Source: Bacteroidota bacterium
GTDB lineage: Bacteria; Bacteroidota; Bacteroidia; Bacteroidales; Bacteroidaceae
Assembly (NCBI GenBank): GCA_023458215.1
Contig: JAEXAJ010000233.1
Coordinates: 1 to 49,802 of the forward strand
DNA length: 49,802 bases
Direction: 5' to 3'
The position numbers and the translations under genes are program-made. Shown one piece after another: positions 33,640-43,394 of this stretch; the first letter of the stretch is position 1, and each line of letters starts with the position of its first letter. The notes beneath the pieces were generated by a model. That model saw only the letters and a program-made list of their open reading frames with translations. It was not told the origin of the DNA and did not search any database.

Positions 33640-36600
33640 TGAAAAAACACTGTTGTATCCAATCATTTAGGGTAAAAAGTGCCCTTGTGCGATGCATGAA
33701 AAAAATCCCTCTTGCCATGAGATGTACATTCTTTATGTTATTTTGTTTAGTTGGCATGACGTTTGCAAATGATGGTTATGCCCAAAAAACGATGTTGAAC
33801 ATTGCTCTTAATAACAGAACGGTCGATGAAGTGTTGACAGAACTGGAACAGAGCTCTGAGTTCGTATTTTTTTATAATAATAAACAGGTAGATGTAAAGC
33901 GACGCGTATCTGTTAAAGCAAACAACAAGACTATATTCAAAGTTTTGGAGGATGTATTTAAAGGAACGAATATAGCTTATAAGGTATTAGATAGAAATAT
34001 AATCCTGTATGATAAAGCGACGGGCTCAGACGAAGTTCAGACCACATTGCAGACTATAACCGTCAAAGGATCTATAGTTGATGTGTCCGGTGAACCGGTT
34101 ATTGGTGCTAGTATTCAAGTAAAAGGAACAGGCAATGGTGTAATTACCGATATTGATGGTAATTTCATTTTGAGCAATGTAGCACCGAATGCCACTCTTA
34201 TCGTAAGCTATGTGGGCTGTAAAACTCAGGAAATCGGTGTAAATGGAAAAACTTCCATTAAAGTTACGTTGATGGAAGATGCAGAGGTGCTGGATGAAGT
34301 GGTCGTTGTGGGTTATGGTGTTCAAAAGAAGCAGTCTCTGACTGGTGCCGTTACCGCTATCAATTCTGATGAAATTCAGACTACAAAGACCGAAAATCTG
34401 GTAAATAATATTCAGGGTAAGATGCCGGGTCTGTTGATTCGTCAGAAGACGGGTGAGCCTGGTACTTTTGATAACATGATTAGTATTCGTGGTTATGGCG
34501 ATCCATTGGTCGTTATTGATGGTGTAACACGTGAAAAAGACGAGCTGGCACAACTAAGTTCCGAAGACATTGAAAGTATCTCCATTTTGAAAGATGCTTC
34601 TGCGGCGATTTATGGTATGAATTCTGCCAATGGTGTTATCATTGTAACCACCAAGAAAGGTGCTGCCGAGAAGACGCGCATTTCTTATTCTGGTATGTTT
34701 GGAATGAAGCAGGCGACTGGTATTGAGGAAACTGTGGATGCCTATACATTCCGTACGATGGCTAACGAAATGGCACGTAATGGAAAGAAGGCTGAACCTT
34801 ATACGCAAGATGTGTTAGATAAGTACAGAAATGGAGTAGAAGGCTATCAGGATTGGGACTGGATGGATATGTATATGAATAAAGAAGCTTTCCAAACGTC
34901 ACATATGATTTCTATTCGTGGTGGTTCAGATAAGGTGAAATATTTCGTAAGCTTCGGTTACAATCGTGATAACGGTTTGTTAAAGAATAATGTTCAATAT
35001 TACGAACGTTATAACCTTCGTACCAATTTGACTGCCGAACTAGCTAAGGGACTGACGATGAATGTAAAAGTATCCGGTCGTTGGGACCGTACACAACGCC
35101 CTCGTGAAGATTTTCAGTGGACCTTCAAAACCTTGTTGGTGAATGACCGTGGTGTAGGTCCGTATGCTATCGGCTCTACTGACCACTATTCTGATATTCA
35201 GCCCGAAAGCAAGAATGCAGCCGCTTTGACAGACATTGATGCAGATGGTTATCGTCGTTTCAGAGGACTGACTTACAATGCTGATGTGGATTTGACATGG
35301 CAGGTTCCTTTCGTGAAGGGATTGAGTTTGGGAGTACTTGGCTCTTTCAACGGAAATAATCGTAATAACTCAGAATTGCAGAAGTCCTATCAACTGTATG
35401 ACTATTTCACAAATACTCCAACAAAGACTTTTGGTGAGGACCACTACAGCAATACTATGGGCATTTTCCAGAAACTCTACGGCAGAGTACAAGCCAATTA
35501 TGCAAACTCTTTCGGTCAGCATAACCTGAATGTAACTGCTGTAGCTGAATTGTCGGGCAGCCGTTATGATGAACTCAATGGTCGTCGTAAATATGCGGGC
35601 TATTATAGTAATGATATTTTGGATCAGGCTGACGCAAGTTCTGCCACTAATAGTGGATATCGTAATGAGACTCGTTTGGCAGCCTATCTGATGCGTGCTA
35701 ACTATGATTATGCGGGTAAGTATTTGCTCGAAGTCGTAGCTCGTTACGATGGCTCTTATCGTTATGCTCCTGGGCACCGTTGGTCATTCTTTCCCTCATT
35801 TAGTGCCGGATGGCGTATTTCAGAAGAAAAGTTTATGAAAGAGAGTTTACCTTTTATCACTAACTTGAAGTTACGTGGTTCTTACGGTAAGAGTGGATAT
35901 GATGCCGGCGATCCTTTCCAGTATGTGGCTGGTTATACGCAAGCTAAGCATGATGATCTTTATACAGATAATTTGCCGTTCGGCTATGTACTTAATAATA
36001 CTAACATCATTGGTATGCAGGCCCCGGGCGTAGTACTTGACAATCTTTCTTGGGTAGTGTCCAAGACTGCTAATATTGGTTTAGATGTAGAGTTGTGGAA
36101 CGGTAAATTGTTTGGTACGGTAGAATTTTTCCGTCGTAAAAATGAAGGACTTTTAGCTGAGCGTTTGCAGAATATTCCCAATACTTTTGGAGCCAAATTC
36201 CCAAAAGAGAACATTAACTCCAATGAAAATATGGGCTTTGAATTGGAACTTGGTACACGTGGTAAAATAGGTAAAGATTGGGGTTATACGGTAAGTGCCA
36301 ACTATACTTTCGTACGCGAAAAGAATCTGAAAGTTGAGCATGGTGATTACACCAGTTCTATGAACCGTTGGCTTTATGGTTCTGAAAATCGTACCATGGG
36401 TGGATTTTGGGATCATAATGGCGGAGGTATGTGGATTCAGAAATATGATGGGCAGTTTACTTCTTTGAAGGAACTGGAGACTGCTCCCCTTTATGGTGGC
36501 GGTAATGGTAACTCTATGATGTTGCCGGGTGCATTCCGTATTGTCGATCAAAACGGTGACGGTGTTATTGATATGTACGATATGAAGCCTGAATCTCGCC

Positions 36601-37163
36601 GTGCAGGTGCTAATCCTCCTTATCAGTTTGGTTTAAATATTGGTTTGACTTACAAGAACTTCGATCTTAACATGTTACTTCAGGGGGCTGCCGGTTATGT
36701 GATTGGTTATGCCAATGACGACGTGTTCGGTTACGGTTCTAAGACAAATCCGACACTAATGAAGAAATATATGGATCGTTGGCATACAGCCAATGTTACA
36801 GACGATCCCTATAATCCCGCCACTCAATGGGTATCCGGTAAGTATCCTGCTTTGCGCCGTGACTTTGGCGGTACAAAAGATAATGGTAATAGCTGGGGTG
36901 ACGGTGCTATCAGTTTTTGGAACCCGAATGCCACGTACCTGCGTCTGAAGAGTTTGGAACTTGGGTATACATTACCAAAGAATTTAACTAAGAAAGCTGG
37001 TATTAGTGACTGTCGCATCTTTGTGAATGGTTTTAACCTGCTGACATTCTGTAATTCTCTGTTGAAGAATGCTGACCCCGAACGCGAGGAACGTGACTGG
37101 GGTGCCAGTTTGGCTTATCCGTTGATGAAATCTTACAATATAGGTTTGAATATTAACTTTTAA
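33639..37163 (+). CDS. SusC-like TonB-dependent transporter with STN domain, PUL2
   Basis: The 1174-residue protein has the same domain order as the PUL1 transporter: signal region, STN domain (about residues 60-124, 'VDEVLTELEQSSEFVFFYNNKQ'), carboxypeptidase-D-like domain (about 139-215, 'VDVSGEPVIGASIQVKGTGNG'), plug ('DEVVVVGYGVQKKQSLTGAV', 'ILKDASAAIYGMNSANGV') and a barrel ending in 'YNIGLNINF'. The barrel is about 55 residues longer than in PUL1 and diverges strongly from it, as expected for a different ligand. The STN domain implies signalling through the adjacent FecR/sigma pair. Its stop codon overlaps the first possible start of susD by one base. Confidence 0.96.
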   Translation: MKKHCCIQSFRVKSALVRCMKKIPLAMRCTFFMLFCLVGMTFANDGYAQKTMLNIALNNRTVDEVLTELEQSSEFVFFYNNKQVDVKRRVSVKANNKTIFKVLEDVFKGTNIAYKVLDRNIILYDKATGSDEVQTTLQTITVKGSIVDVSGEPVIGASIQVKGTGNGVITDIDGNFILSNVAPNATLIVSYVGCKTQEIGVNGKTSIKVTLMEDAEVLDEVVVVGYGVQKKQSLTGAVTAINSDEIQTTKTENLVNNIQGKMPGLLIRQKTGEPGTFDNMISIRGYGDPLVVIDGVTREKDELAQLSSEDIESISILKDASAAIYGMNSANGVIIVTTKKGAAEKTRISYSGMFGMKQATGIEETVDAYTFRTMANEMARNGKKAEPYTQDVLDKYRNGVEGYQDWDWMDMYMNKEAFQTSHMISIRGGSDKVKYFVSFGYNRDNGLLKNNVQYYERYNLRTNLTAELAKGLTMNVKVSGRWDRTQRPREDFQWTFKTLLVNDRGVGPYAIGSTDHYSDIQPESKNAAALTDIDADGYRRFRGLTYNADVDLTWQVPFVKGLSLGVLGSFNGNNRNNSELQKSYQLYDYFTNTPTKTFGEDHYSNTMGIFQKLYGRVQANYANSFGQHNLNVTAVAELSGSRYDELNGRRKYAGYYSNDILDQADASSATNSGYRNETRLAAYLMRANYDYAGKYLLEVVARYDGSYRYAPGHRWSFFPSFSAGWRISEEKFMKESLPFITNLKLRGSYGKSGYDAGDPFQYVAGYTQAKHDDLYTDNLPFGYVLNNTNIIGMQAPGVVLDNLSWVVSKTANIGLDVELWNGKLFGTVEFFRRKNEGLLAERLQNIPNTFGAKFPKENINSNENMGFELELGTRGKIGKDWGYTVSANYTFVREKNLKVEHGDYTSSMNRWLYGSENRTMGGFWDHNGGGMWIQKYDGQFTSLKELETAPLYGGGNGNSMMLPGAFRIVDQNGDGVIDMYDMKPESRRAGANPPYQFGLNIGLTYKNFDLNMLLQGAAGYVIGYANDDVFGYGSKTNPTLMKKYMDRWHTANVTDDPYNPATQWVSGKYPALRRDFGGTKDNGNSWGDGAISFWNPNATYLRLKSLELGYTLPKNLTKKAGISDCRIFVNGFNLLTFCNSLLKNADPEREERDWGASLAYPLMKSYNIGLNINF

Positions 37164-37177
37164 TGCTTAAAAATGAT

Positions 37178-39139
37178 ATGAAGAAAAACATAATGACTAC
37201 TGTTGCGCTTTGTGCGTTGGTCGGTCTTTCTGGTTGCGATAGTTTTTTGGACTTGGAACCGCTTGATAAGGTGCCGGGTGACCGGTTGACAGAAACAGAC
37301 GGTGGTGTGAAGTCATTGCTGGCCAATGTTTACTCATCCGTTCCGATGGAAGATTTTGTATTTCGTCCTCAAGATGGTGGATTCGATCGCCGCAAGTTTA
37401 ATGGGGTGAGTGGAGCTGCCAGCATCTCTTTCCTTACTGACGAAGCATCTCGCAGTGAAGGTGGTTCAGGTATTACGGAGAGTTTTGACTACTGGCCTTA
37501 CGATAAAATTCGTCAGGTGAACATCTTTATTCAGACTATAGCTTCTTCTCGTGAAAAGGGCATTTTGAATGACGATGACGCTAAGCGTATGACTGCCGAA
37601 GCCCGATTTGTGCGTGCTTACATATACTATGGTATGGTTAAACGTTACGGCGGTGTGCCCATTATAGACCGCGTGCAGGATGGTGACTATGTTCCTGGTA
37701 ATTCAGAATCTCTGAAAGTACCTCGTAGTACGGAATCTGATACTTGGAAGTTTGTAATCAAGGAGTTTGGTGAAGCAGCCGAAGATCTGCCAACAGCAAC
37801 AGATGGCTATCGTTTCACTAAATGGGGTGCATTGGGGATGAAGTCACGTGCCGCCTTGTTTGCCGCATCTTTAGCCAAGAACTGGAGCAAAGCACCGTTG
37901 GCGGGTGAGGCTGTTACCCAAAAATTAGTAGGTATCGATGCTTCCGAAGCCGATTATTTCTATGGTGAATGTATCTCTGCTTCAGAGAATATTATTAACA
38001 ACTCTGGCAAGGTTCTTTATGCGGCTGCTCCTACCACTGTAGCAGAAGCAGTTGAAAACTATCAGAAACTCTTTGTGGAAGCACCTGATGCAGAAGTCAT
38101 TCTTTCCCGTGGCTATGTGGATGGCACGACCAACTCCAATCAAGGACACAGCTACAGTTTGTTCTTCGCTCCTGCACAAGCTAATCCTGGTGCACTCTAC
38201 TACGGTCGTTTCAGTCCTATGCTCAACTTGATAGATCTTTATGAAGACTATACCGACGATGGTTCAGGAAAGAGCGCTCCCATCAAGACCCGTACAGATG
38301 GCGTAGAGCGGAATATAGTACAGATACAGTTGAATGGTGCCGCTGTTGTTGCTGCTCCTTATATCAAATATGAGAGCCTCACAGCTCCATTCGTAGGCAA
38401 GGATGCTCGCTTGCAGGCAAGTATCATTTTGCCGGGTTCTGACTATGCCGGCATAAAGATTTTAATGCAAGGTGGTTTGATTGACAAGGATGGTAACCCT
38501 TTTATTTATCAAAACCAGTCTGCTACCGGTAAGGATGGTAAGACTTATTTTGGGTTTGGTGCCGAAGGTTCTGCTTCCTACTCCGGTTTTGGTAATCTCG
38601 GTGATAGCCAGAATGGTAATTACACTACAACCGGCTTTTCAATCCGTAAGTATATGGAAGAGGCTAAGTTCAGTTCTCTGACCAGTAACTGGGGATCTGT
38701 TACAACAACATTTATTGACATCCGTTTAGCGGAGATCTATTTGAACTATGCCGAAGCAGTTGTAGAGAGTGGTAAGGGTGATGCTGCGAAAGCTGCGCAA
38801 TACTTGAACGCTATTCGTCATCGTGCAGCTCATAAAGACAATATTCCTTTGACATTGGACAACGTATTGAAAGAACGTCGTGTAGAATTGGCATTCGAAG
38901 GACAACGCTACTGGGACATGGTGCGTCGTCGTGAAAATCATGTATTCTTCAATTCCGGCATGCGCTCGGCATTGGTACCTTTGATTGACTTGCGTGAGGC
39001 TACTCCGAAGTACATTTTCGTTCGGGCTAACTTCCATGGCGATGAAAAAGGAAACGGCAGAACATTCTCCCCGCAGAGCTATTACAAAAGTATTCCGGGT
39101 ACTGGTACAAACGGCTTGGTTCAGAATCCGGGTTATTAA
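37178..39139 (+). CDS. SusD/RagB-like surface glycan-binding lipoprotein, PUL2
   Basis: From the ATG at 37178 the protein has 653 residues, longer than the PUL1 SusD. It has a lipobox (VGLSGC-DSFLDLEP), the N-terminal signature 'AEARFVRAYIYYGMVKRYGGVPII' and the C-terminal signature 'RLAEIYLNYAEAVVESGKGDAAKAAQYLNAIRHRA' with 'KERRVELAFEGQRYWDMVRRRE'. A second ATG five codons upstream (37163) overlaps the susC stop; the signal peptide favours 37178. It is followed 23 bases later by a DUF3823 lipoprotein gene. Confidence 0.96.
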   Translation: MKKNIMTTVALCALVGLSGCDSFLDLEPLDKVPGDRLTETDGGVKSLLANVYSSVPMEDFVFRPQDGGFDRRKFNGVSGAASISFLTDEASRSEGGSGITESFDYWPYDKIRQVNIFIQTIASSREKGILNDDDAKRMTAEARFVRAYIYYGMVKRYGGVPIIDRVQDGDYVPGNSESLKVPRSTESDTWKFVIKEFGEAAEDLPTATDGYRFTKWGALGMKSRAALFAASLAKNWSKAPLAGEAVTQKLVGIDASEADYFYGECISASENIINNSGKVLYAAAPTTVAEAVENYQKLFVEAPDAEVILSRGYVDGTTNSNQGHSYSLFFAPAQANPGALYYGRFSPMLNLIDLYEDYTDDGSGKSAPIKTRTDGVERNIVQIQLNGAAVVAAPYIKYESLTAPFVGKDARLQASIILPGSDYAGIKILMQGGLIDKDGNPFIYQNQSATGKDGKTYFGFGAEGSASYSGFGNLGDSQNGNYTTTGFSIRKYMEEAKFSSLTSNWGSVTTTFIDIRLAEIYLNYAEAVVESGKGDAAKAAQYLNAIRHRAAHKDNIPLTLDNVLKERRVELAFEGQRYWDMVRRRENHVFFNSGMRSALVPLIDLREATPKYIFVRANFHGDEKGNGRTFSPQSYYKSIPGTGTNGLVQNPGY

Positions 39140-39162
39140 TATTACTAAATTCTTAGAAGATT

Positions 39163-39882
39163 ATGAAAAAAATAGGATTATTGGTATCATGCTGCCTTTT
39201 GGCATTGACCTCTTGTGAAATAGATAACTATGACGCTCCAAATGCTTCTATTCATGGTTCTTTCCTTGATGAAAAAACGGGTGAACTGGTAGGAACAGAT
39301 ATTCAGGAATGCAGTCTGACGGTAGTGGAATTAGGATTCACCAATCCGGAAAATCAAGGCTGGAAAATAATGAATACCGGAGAATATCGTAACAATATGG
39401 TGTTTGCCGGAACTTACGATATGCGTATTGAGAACGGTAACTGCTATCCTTTTAAAGAGGAGGGGGTAGTAGTTAAAAGCGGTGATAATACAAAAGATTT
39501 CAAAGTAACTCCTTATCTTCGTATAATTAACCCGTCCATAAAGAAGGAGGGCAGTAAGATTATTGCTACTTTCAGCTTGGAAGGTGGTAAAGCCGAAGTA
39601 AAGGTAGCCTCTGTTAGACTGTTTGCATTTAGCGATATGTGGGTAGCCAATAGCGTTAAGTTTGGTGTCACTGGTGGTGGTGATATTCAGGATTTTAATC
39701 CGTCAGTCAGTGTAGATAATACGGCTTATCGGTTGGAAATAGATTGTGCGTCAGAAGGGAATAAAGATCTTTTCAAGTACACAGGGAAGAACTATTACTT
39801 CCGTATCGGCGCTAAAGCGGATGTAAATAATGTCGGTACGATTCGTCATAATTATAGTCCATTAGTTGCAATTGAATTCTAA
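39163..39882 (+). CDS. DUF3823-type lipoprotein
   Basis: The 239-residue lipoprotein (lipobox LALTSC-EIDNYDAPN, about residues 14-19) has an N-terminal beta-domain ('NASIHGSFLDEKTGELVGTDIQ') and a C-terminal Ig-like domain, the layout of DUF3823 proteins encoded directly after susD. By position it is a SusE/SusF-like accessory protein, probably surface-exposed and glycan-binding. No enzyme motif is present. A strong terminator follows 22 bases after its stop. Confidence 0.88.
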   Translation: MKKIGLLVSCCLLALTSCEIDNYDAPNASIHGSFLDEKTGELVGTDIQECSLTVVELGFTNPENQGWKIMNTGEYRNNMVFAGTYDMRIENGNCYPFKEEGVVVKSGDNTKDFKVTPYLRIINPSIKKEGSKIIATFSLEGGKAEVKVASVRLFAFSDMWVANSVKFGVTGGGDIQDFNPSVSVDNTAYRLEIDCASEGNKDLFKYTGKNYYFRIGAKADVNNVGTIRHNYSPLVAIEF

Positions 39883-39904
39883 TAGAGTAGAATAATAATG
39901 CAGT

Positions 39905-39942
39905 AAGGCGTTCTGCAACTTGGGTGGCAGAACGCCTTTTTT
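39905..39942 (+). terminator. Strong terminator inside PUL2
   Basis: A perfect 12-bp stem, AAGGCGTTCTGC (39905-39916) with GCAGAACGCCTT (39927-39938), encloses a 10-base loop and runs into six T (39937-39942). It lies between the susCD-DUF3823 genes and the first PUL2 enzyme gene, whose ATG is only 19 bases further on. Confidence 0.92.
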
Positions 39943-39961
39943 ATCTTAATAATAATAAATC

Positions 39962-42900
39962 ATGAGAAAACTAAGTATTACTTTTTTGTTGTTGCTGGGA
40001 ATACTCAGTATGCAGCTTTATGCTGTTCAGTTGAATTCTATCTATCCTCAGAAACCCAATGATTCCGAAGCCTTTTATTTTACCCCCGAACGTTATCAGA
40101 TAAAGGCAGATGGAAAAATGGACGTGTCAGACGCCCTTCAAACAGCCATTAATCAATTGAAGAAAGAGAAGAATTTTGGTATTCTCTTCATTCCCGAAGG
40201 AAAATATAAGATCAGTAAAACTATTTATATCCCCGGGGCTATCCGTTTGATTGGCTACGGAAAGAATCGTCCGGAGTTCATTCTTGCCAAGAACTCTCCG
40301 GGTTATCAGGAAGCGGTACCTACGGATAAGGGAAAAGCAAAATATATGTTTTGGTTTACCGGTGGATTGGTGGAGGAGGGACAAGCACCCCGCGATGCCA
40401 ATGCAGGTACTTTCTATAGTGCCATGTCCAATATCAATCTTCGTATTGAGGATGGCAATCCGCATGCGGTAGCACTGCGCACTCATTATGCGCAACACAG
40501 TTTTATCAGTTACGTGGCTGTGAATATAGGTAAAGGCAAAGCCGGTTTGTTCGATGTAGGTAACGAGATGGAGAATGTGGCTTTCTATGGAGGTGATTAT
40601 GGTATTTATACGACTAAAGCATCTCCGGGCTGGCAGGTAATGATGGTCGATTCTTATTTTGAAGGTCAACGCATTGCCGCGCTTCGATGCCAGGAATCGG
40701 GCTTGGCTATGGTGAATCTATATGCTAAGAATGTGCCGACAGTTTTCGATATTGATCCTAATTATTGTGATAAGCTTTTCTTGGAAAATAGTTATTTTGA
40801 GAATGTAAGTGGCCCTGCCATCGTTATCACTAACGAGAATAATAGTAATAATCAGATAACCTTCCGCAATGTGTATTGCAAGAACGTACCGACCTTGGCG
40901 AAATACACACGCAGTAACACAGATACAAAAGTCACCCATAAAATATATAAGGTGAAGTCTTACGATCACGGTCTGCAAATGGATAATTTGCTGGACTTGC
41001 CCGAATATGAAACTCTGCTCGATGTGGAGCCTATACAAAAGATGCCTGTCGCTCTGTTGACGGATATCCCTGCATTGCCCGCAATGGCCACCTGGGTAAA
41101 TCTTCGTGAACTGGGTGCGAAGGGTGATGGTGAAACTGATGATACTAAAGCCATTCAAGAGGCGATTGATAAGTATGATAATATTTATGTTCCTCAAGGA
41201 TGGTATCGCATTACGGAAACATTGAAGATGAAACCGAATACGAAACTGATAGGCTTGCATCCTTTCGGCACGCAGTTCTGTTTGGCGGAAAGCACTCCGG
41301 CGTTTAGTGGCTTCGGTGGTCCGAAGGCAATGGTGGAATCTTCTGTGGGCGGTACGAATATGTTGGTAGGTATCGGTATCAATACCGGTGGGATAAACTA
41401 TCGTGCTGTTGGTGTAAAATGGATGGCAAATGCTGATTCATATATAAATGATGTGAAGTTCGTAGGCGGGCACGGCGGTATGTGGAAACCCAAGCCTGGT
41501 GTTGCCGCTCCAAGAGGTTGGTGGGACAGACCGGCACGTGTCAGTACTCCTGATGAACCTGTGTCCGAGTCCGGCAAGGATCTGGCTTGGGACAACCAAT
41601 ATTGGAGCCTATGGGTAACCAACAACGGCGGCGGCACCTTCAAAGACATTTGGACTGCCAGCACCTACGCCACCAACGGCTTTTATGCCAACAACACCAG
41701 CACTCCGAGCCGTATCTACGCCATGTCCATCGAGCACCATGTGCGGAATGAAGTACGTTTCAACAAGGTTTCTAATTGGAAAGTATATTGCATGCAGACC
41801 GAGGAAGAGAGCCGTGAAAGTACCGAATGCCAACCCATCGAGATGGACAACTGCAAGGATATGACCTTTGCCAACCTGTACATGTTCCGCGTGATTCGCA
41901 TTAATGAGCCTTATCATAGCTCAGTGCGCATTCGTAATTGTGAAAATATAGCCTTCTTGAACCTGCACAACTACTCTCAGATTAAATATACCAACAATAT
42001 CGCCGTATTCGATGTAAACAAAGATATCGACATCCGTCCCTGGGAACTTTCCCGTCTGATAGTGACCGGCAAGGAGCCCCATCAGCAACCCCTCAGCAAC
42101 GATGTGAACAAGGTAAATCAATTGGCTTCCGATTTCGACTTTGCCGAAGGTATTGCGCGCGATAGCAAAGGAAATGTCTATTTCTGCGACCACCGCATGC
42201 GTCGCATTTTCAAGTGGTCTGTAGAAACGAACAGCCTCTCATTGATTGCCGATTTCCCGTGGAAACCGTCCAACCTTGCTTTCGATTCGGAAGATAATTT
42301 GCTGGTATTGTTCCGCTACGACTCTCAGCCGGGGTATCTGATTGACGGCAAACCCGAAGAAATGCCCGTGATGCCCGATACCAAAGGTACTTCTTTCAGT
42401 GGTTATGGCAATTCCGCATTTACCATGAGAGTCTATTCTATGGATCCCGAGAATCCCGAAGAAACCATTCAATTATTGCCTCGCGTACCTATGGGGCAGG
42501 TGAAGAATGTCCATAAGGCATTATATCCTTCGAACCGCTGGAGAGACTTCCACGATTTCAACGAAGTATCGGTATATGTACCCGAAATGTGCTTCCTGGC
42601 ACCGGACGGAAAGACAATTATTCCTCATTACTTCGATCTCTCCCGTAGTTCCAGCTTATTGGAAGCCTATCCGGGAAAGCCTTTCTATACTTCCGATGAA
42701 TACGACCGCCGCATGGTCAGGATGGACGTTGCCAATGACGGTACACTCTCCAATTTGACGTATTTTGTAGAGCAAGGTGAGTTCGGGTCGGCCGTAGATA
42801 AAGAAGGAAACTTGTACATTGCCGACGGAGAAATCTATGTCTTTGATAAAGAAGGAAATAAGAAGGGAATGATTCGTGTTCCCGAGCGTCCTTCTACTCT

Positions 42901-42976
42901 GCAATTCGGCGGGAAAGACGGCAATACATTATTTATTACAGGCCGATCCAAGTTCTTTGGGGTACGGGTGAAATGA
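39962..42976 (+). CDS. Double beta-helix (GH55-like) plus beta-propeller enzyme, paralogue 2
   Basis: The 1004-residue exported protein is a close paralogue of the PUL1 enzyme. The first helix domain follows the signal peptide ('YQIKADGKMDVSDALQTAIN'), the second begins at W378 ('WVNLRELGAKGDGETDD'), and the propeller begins at L721 ('FAEGIARDSKGNVYFCDHRMRRIFKW'). The Gln-Thr-Glu motif 'MQTEEES' (E614) is at exactly the same residue number as in paralogue 1 and keeps the GH55-like QTE spelling. Because the start codon lies just after a strong terminator without room for a promoter, expression should depend on read-through. Activity is inferred from fold only. Confidence 0.82.
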   Translation: MRKLSITFLLLLGILSMQLYAVQLNSIYPQKPNDSEAFYFTPERYQIKADGKMDVSDALQTAINQLKKEKNFGILFIPEGKYKISKTIYIPGAIRLIGYGKNRPEFILAKNSPGYQEAVPTDKGKAKYMFWFTGGLVEEGQAPRDANAGTFYSAMSNINLRIEDGNPHAVALRTHYAQHSFISYVAVNIGKGKAGLFDVGNEMENVAFYGGDYGIYTTKASPGWQVMMVDSYFEGQRIAALRCQESGLAMVNLYAKNVPTVFDIDPNYCDKLFLENSYFENVSGPAIVITNENNSNNQITFRNVYCKNVPTLAKYTRSNTDTKVTHKIYKVKSYDHGLQMDNLLDLPEYETLLDVEPIQKMPVALLTDIPALPAMATWVNLRELGAKGDGETDDTKAIQEAIDKYDNIYVPQGWYRITETLKMKPNTKLIGLHPFGTQFCLAESTPAFSGFGGPKAMVESSVGGTNMLVGIGINTGGINYRAVGVKWMANADSYINDVKFVGGHGGMWKPKPGVAAPRGWWDRPARVSTPDEPVSESGKDLAWDNQYWSLWVTNNGGGTFKDIWTASTYATNGFYANNTSTPSRIYAMSIEHHVRNEVRFNKVSNWKVYCMQTEEESRESTECQPIEMDNCKDMTFANLYMFRVIRINEPYHSSVRIRNCENIAFLNLHNYSQIKYTNNIAVFDVNKDIDIRPWELSRLIVTGKEPHQQPLSNDVNKVNQLASDFDFAEGIARDSKGNVYFCDHRMRRIFKWSVETNSLSLIADFPWKPSNLAFDSEDNLLVLFRYDSQPGYLIDGKPEEMPVMPDTKGTSFSGYGNSAFTMRVYSMDPENPEETIQLLPRVPMGQVKNVHKALYPSNRWRDFHDFNEVSVYVPEMCFLAPDGKTIIPHYFDLSRSSSLLEAYPGKPFYTSDEYDRRMVRMDVANDGTLSNLTYFVEQGEFGSAVDKEGNLYIADGEIYVFDKEGNKKGMIRVPERPSTLQFGGKDGNTLFITGRSKFFGVRVK

Positions 42977-43010
42977 TAATTTTATTTAGACAGATAAGGT
43001 ATATTTTTTT

Positions 43011-43076
43011 TAAGACAAAAGAACAGAAGAACATGTTTCTTCTTTCTCCTTTATGTTCTTCTGTTCTTTTGTCTTA
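43011..43076. terminator. Long hairpin after paralogue 2
   Basis: A perfect 24-bp inverted repeat, 43011-43034 with 43053-43076, encloses an 18-base loop; it is preceded by a T-run and followed by an A-run, so it could terminate in either direction. It starts 34 bases after the stop codon. Confidence 0.8.
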
Positions 43077-43130
43077 TAAAAAATAAATAGGTATCACATC
43101 ATGACCTGATCTCTGTTTATAGTATAAATG

Positions 43131-43138
43131 TATGTTTG
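43131..43138 (+). promoter_or_regulatory. Candidate -7 element ahead of repeat array 2
   Basis: TATGTTTG matches TAnnTTTG. If used, the transcript of paralogue 3 would start near 43145 and carry the whole 22-nt array in a leader of about 250 nt. No clear -33 element is seen. Confidence 0.35.
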
Positions 43139-43222
43139 TAATAGGCTGATTATCAGTTTAAGTATAGTTCCACTTGTCTTTTTATATGTGGGACTTTATT
43201 TCCTGTCTGTTTCTCTTGCTTT

Positions 43223-43320
43223 GGGAGCCTACTTCAGTCGTAATGGGAGCCTAGTTCAGTCGTAATGGGAGCCTCCTTCAGTCGTAATGGGAAACTCGTT
43301 CATTCGTTATGGGAATCAGC
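43223..43320 (+). repeat. Array 2 of a 22-nt repeat (four units and a partial)
   Basis: Units start at 43223, 43245, 43267 and 43289, each exactly 22 bases, with a partial unit from 43311. The first three are almost identical (GGGAGCCTACTTCAGTCGTA and variants at two positions); the fourth diverges. All have GGGA at positions 1-4 and TTC at 11-13, the same frame as array 1 read on the other strand. Confidence 0.92.
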
Positions 43321-43394
43321 CTCTATTTTACTTAAAATATTCCTCCTATTAATTCTATGTTTAACTCATAAAGTGTACGTAAAATATAATACTT

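Larger units (their letters stand above)
42977..43394. other. Regulatory intergenic region between paralogues 2 and 3
   Basis: About 420 bases without a gene. It holds a 24-bp hairpin (43011-43076), a candidate -7 element TATGTTTG (43131-43138) and the second 22-nt repeat array (43223-43320), followed by an AT-rich leader to the ATG at 43395. Confidence 0.75.
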
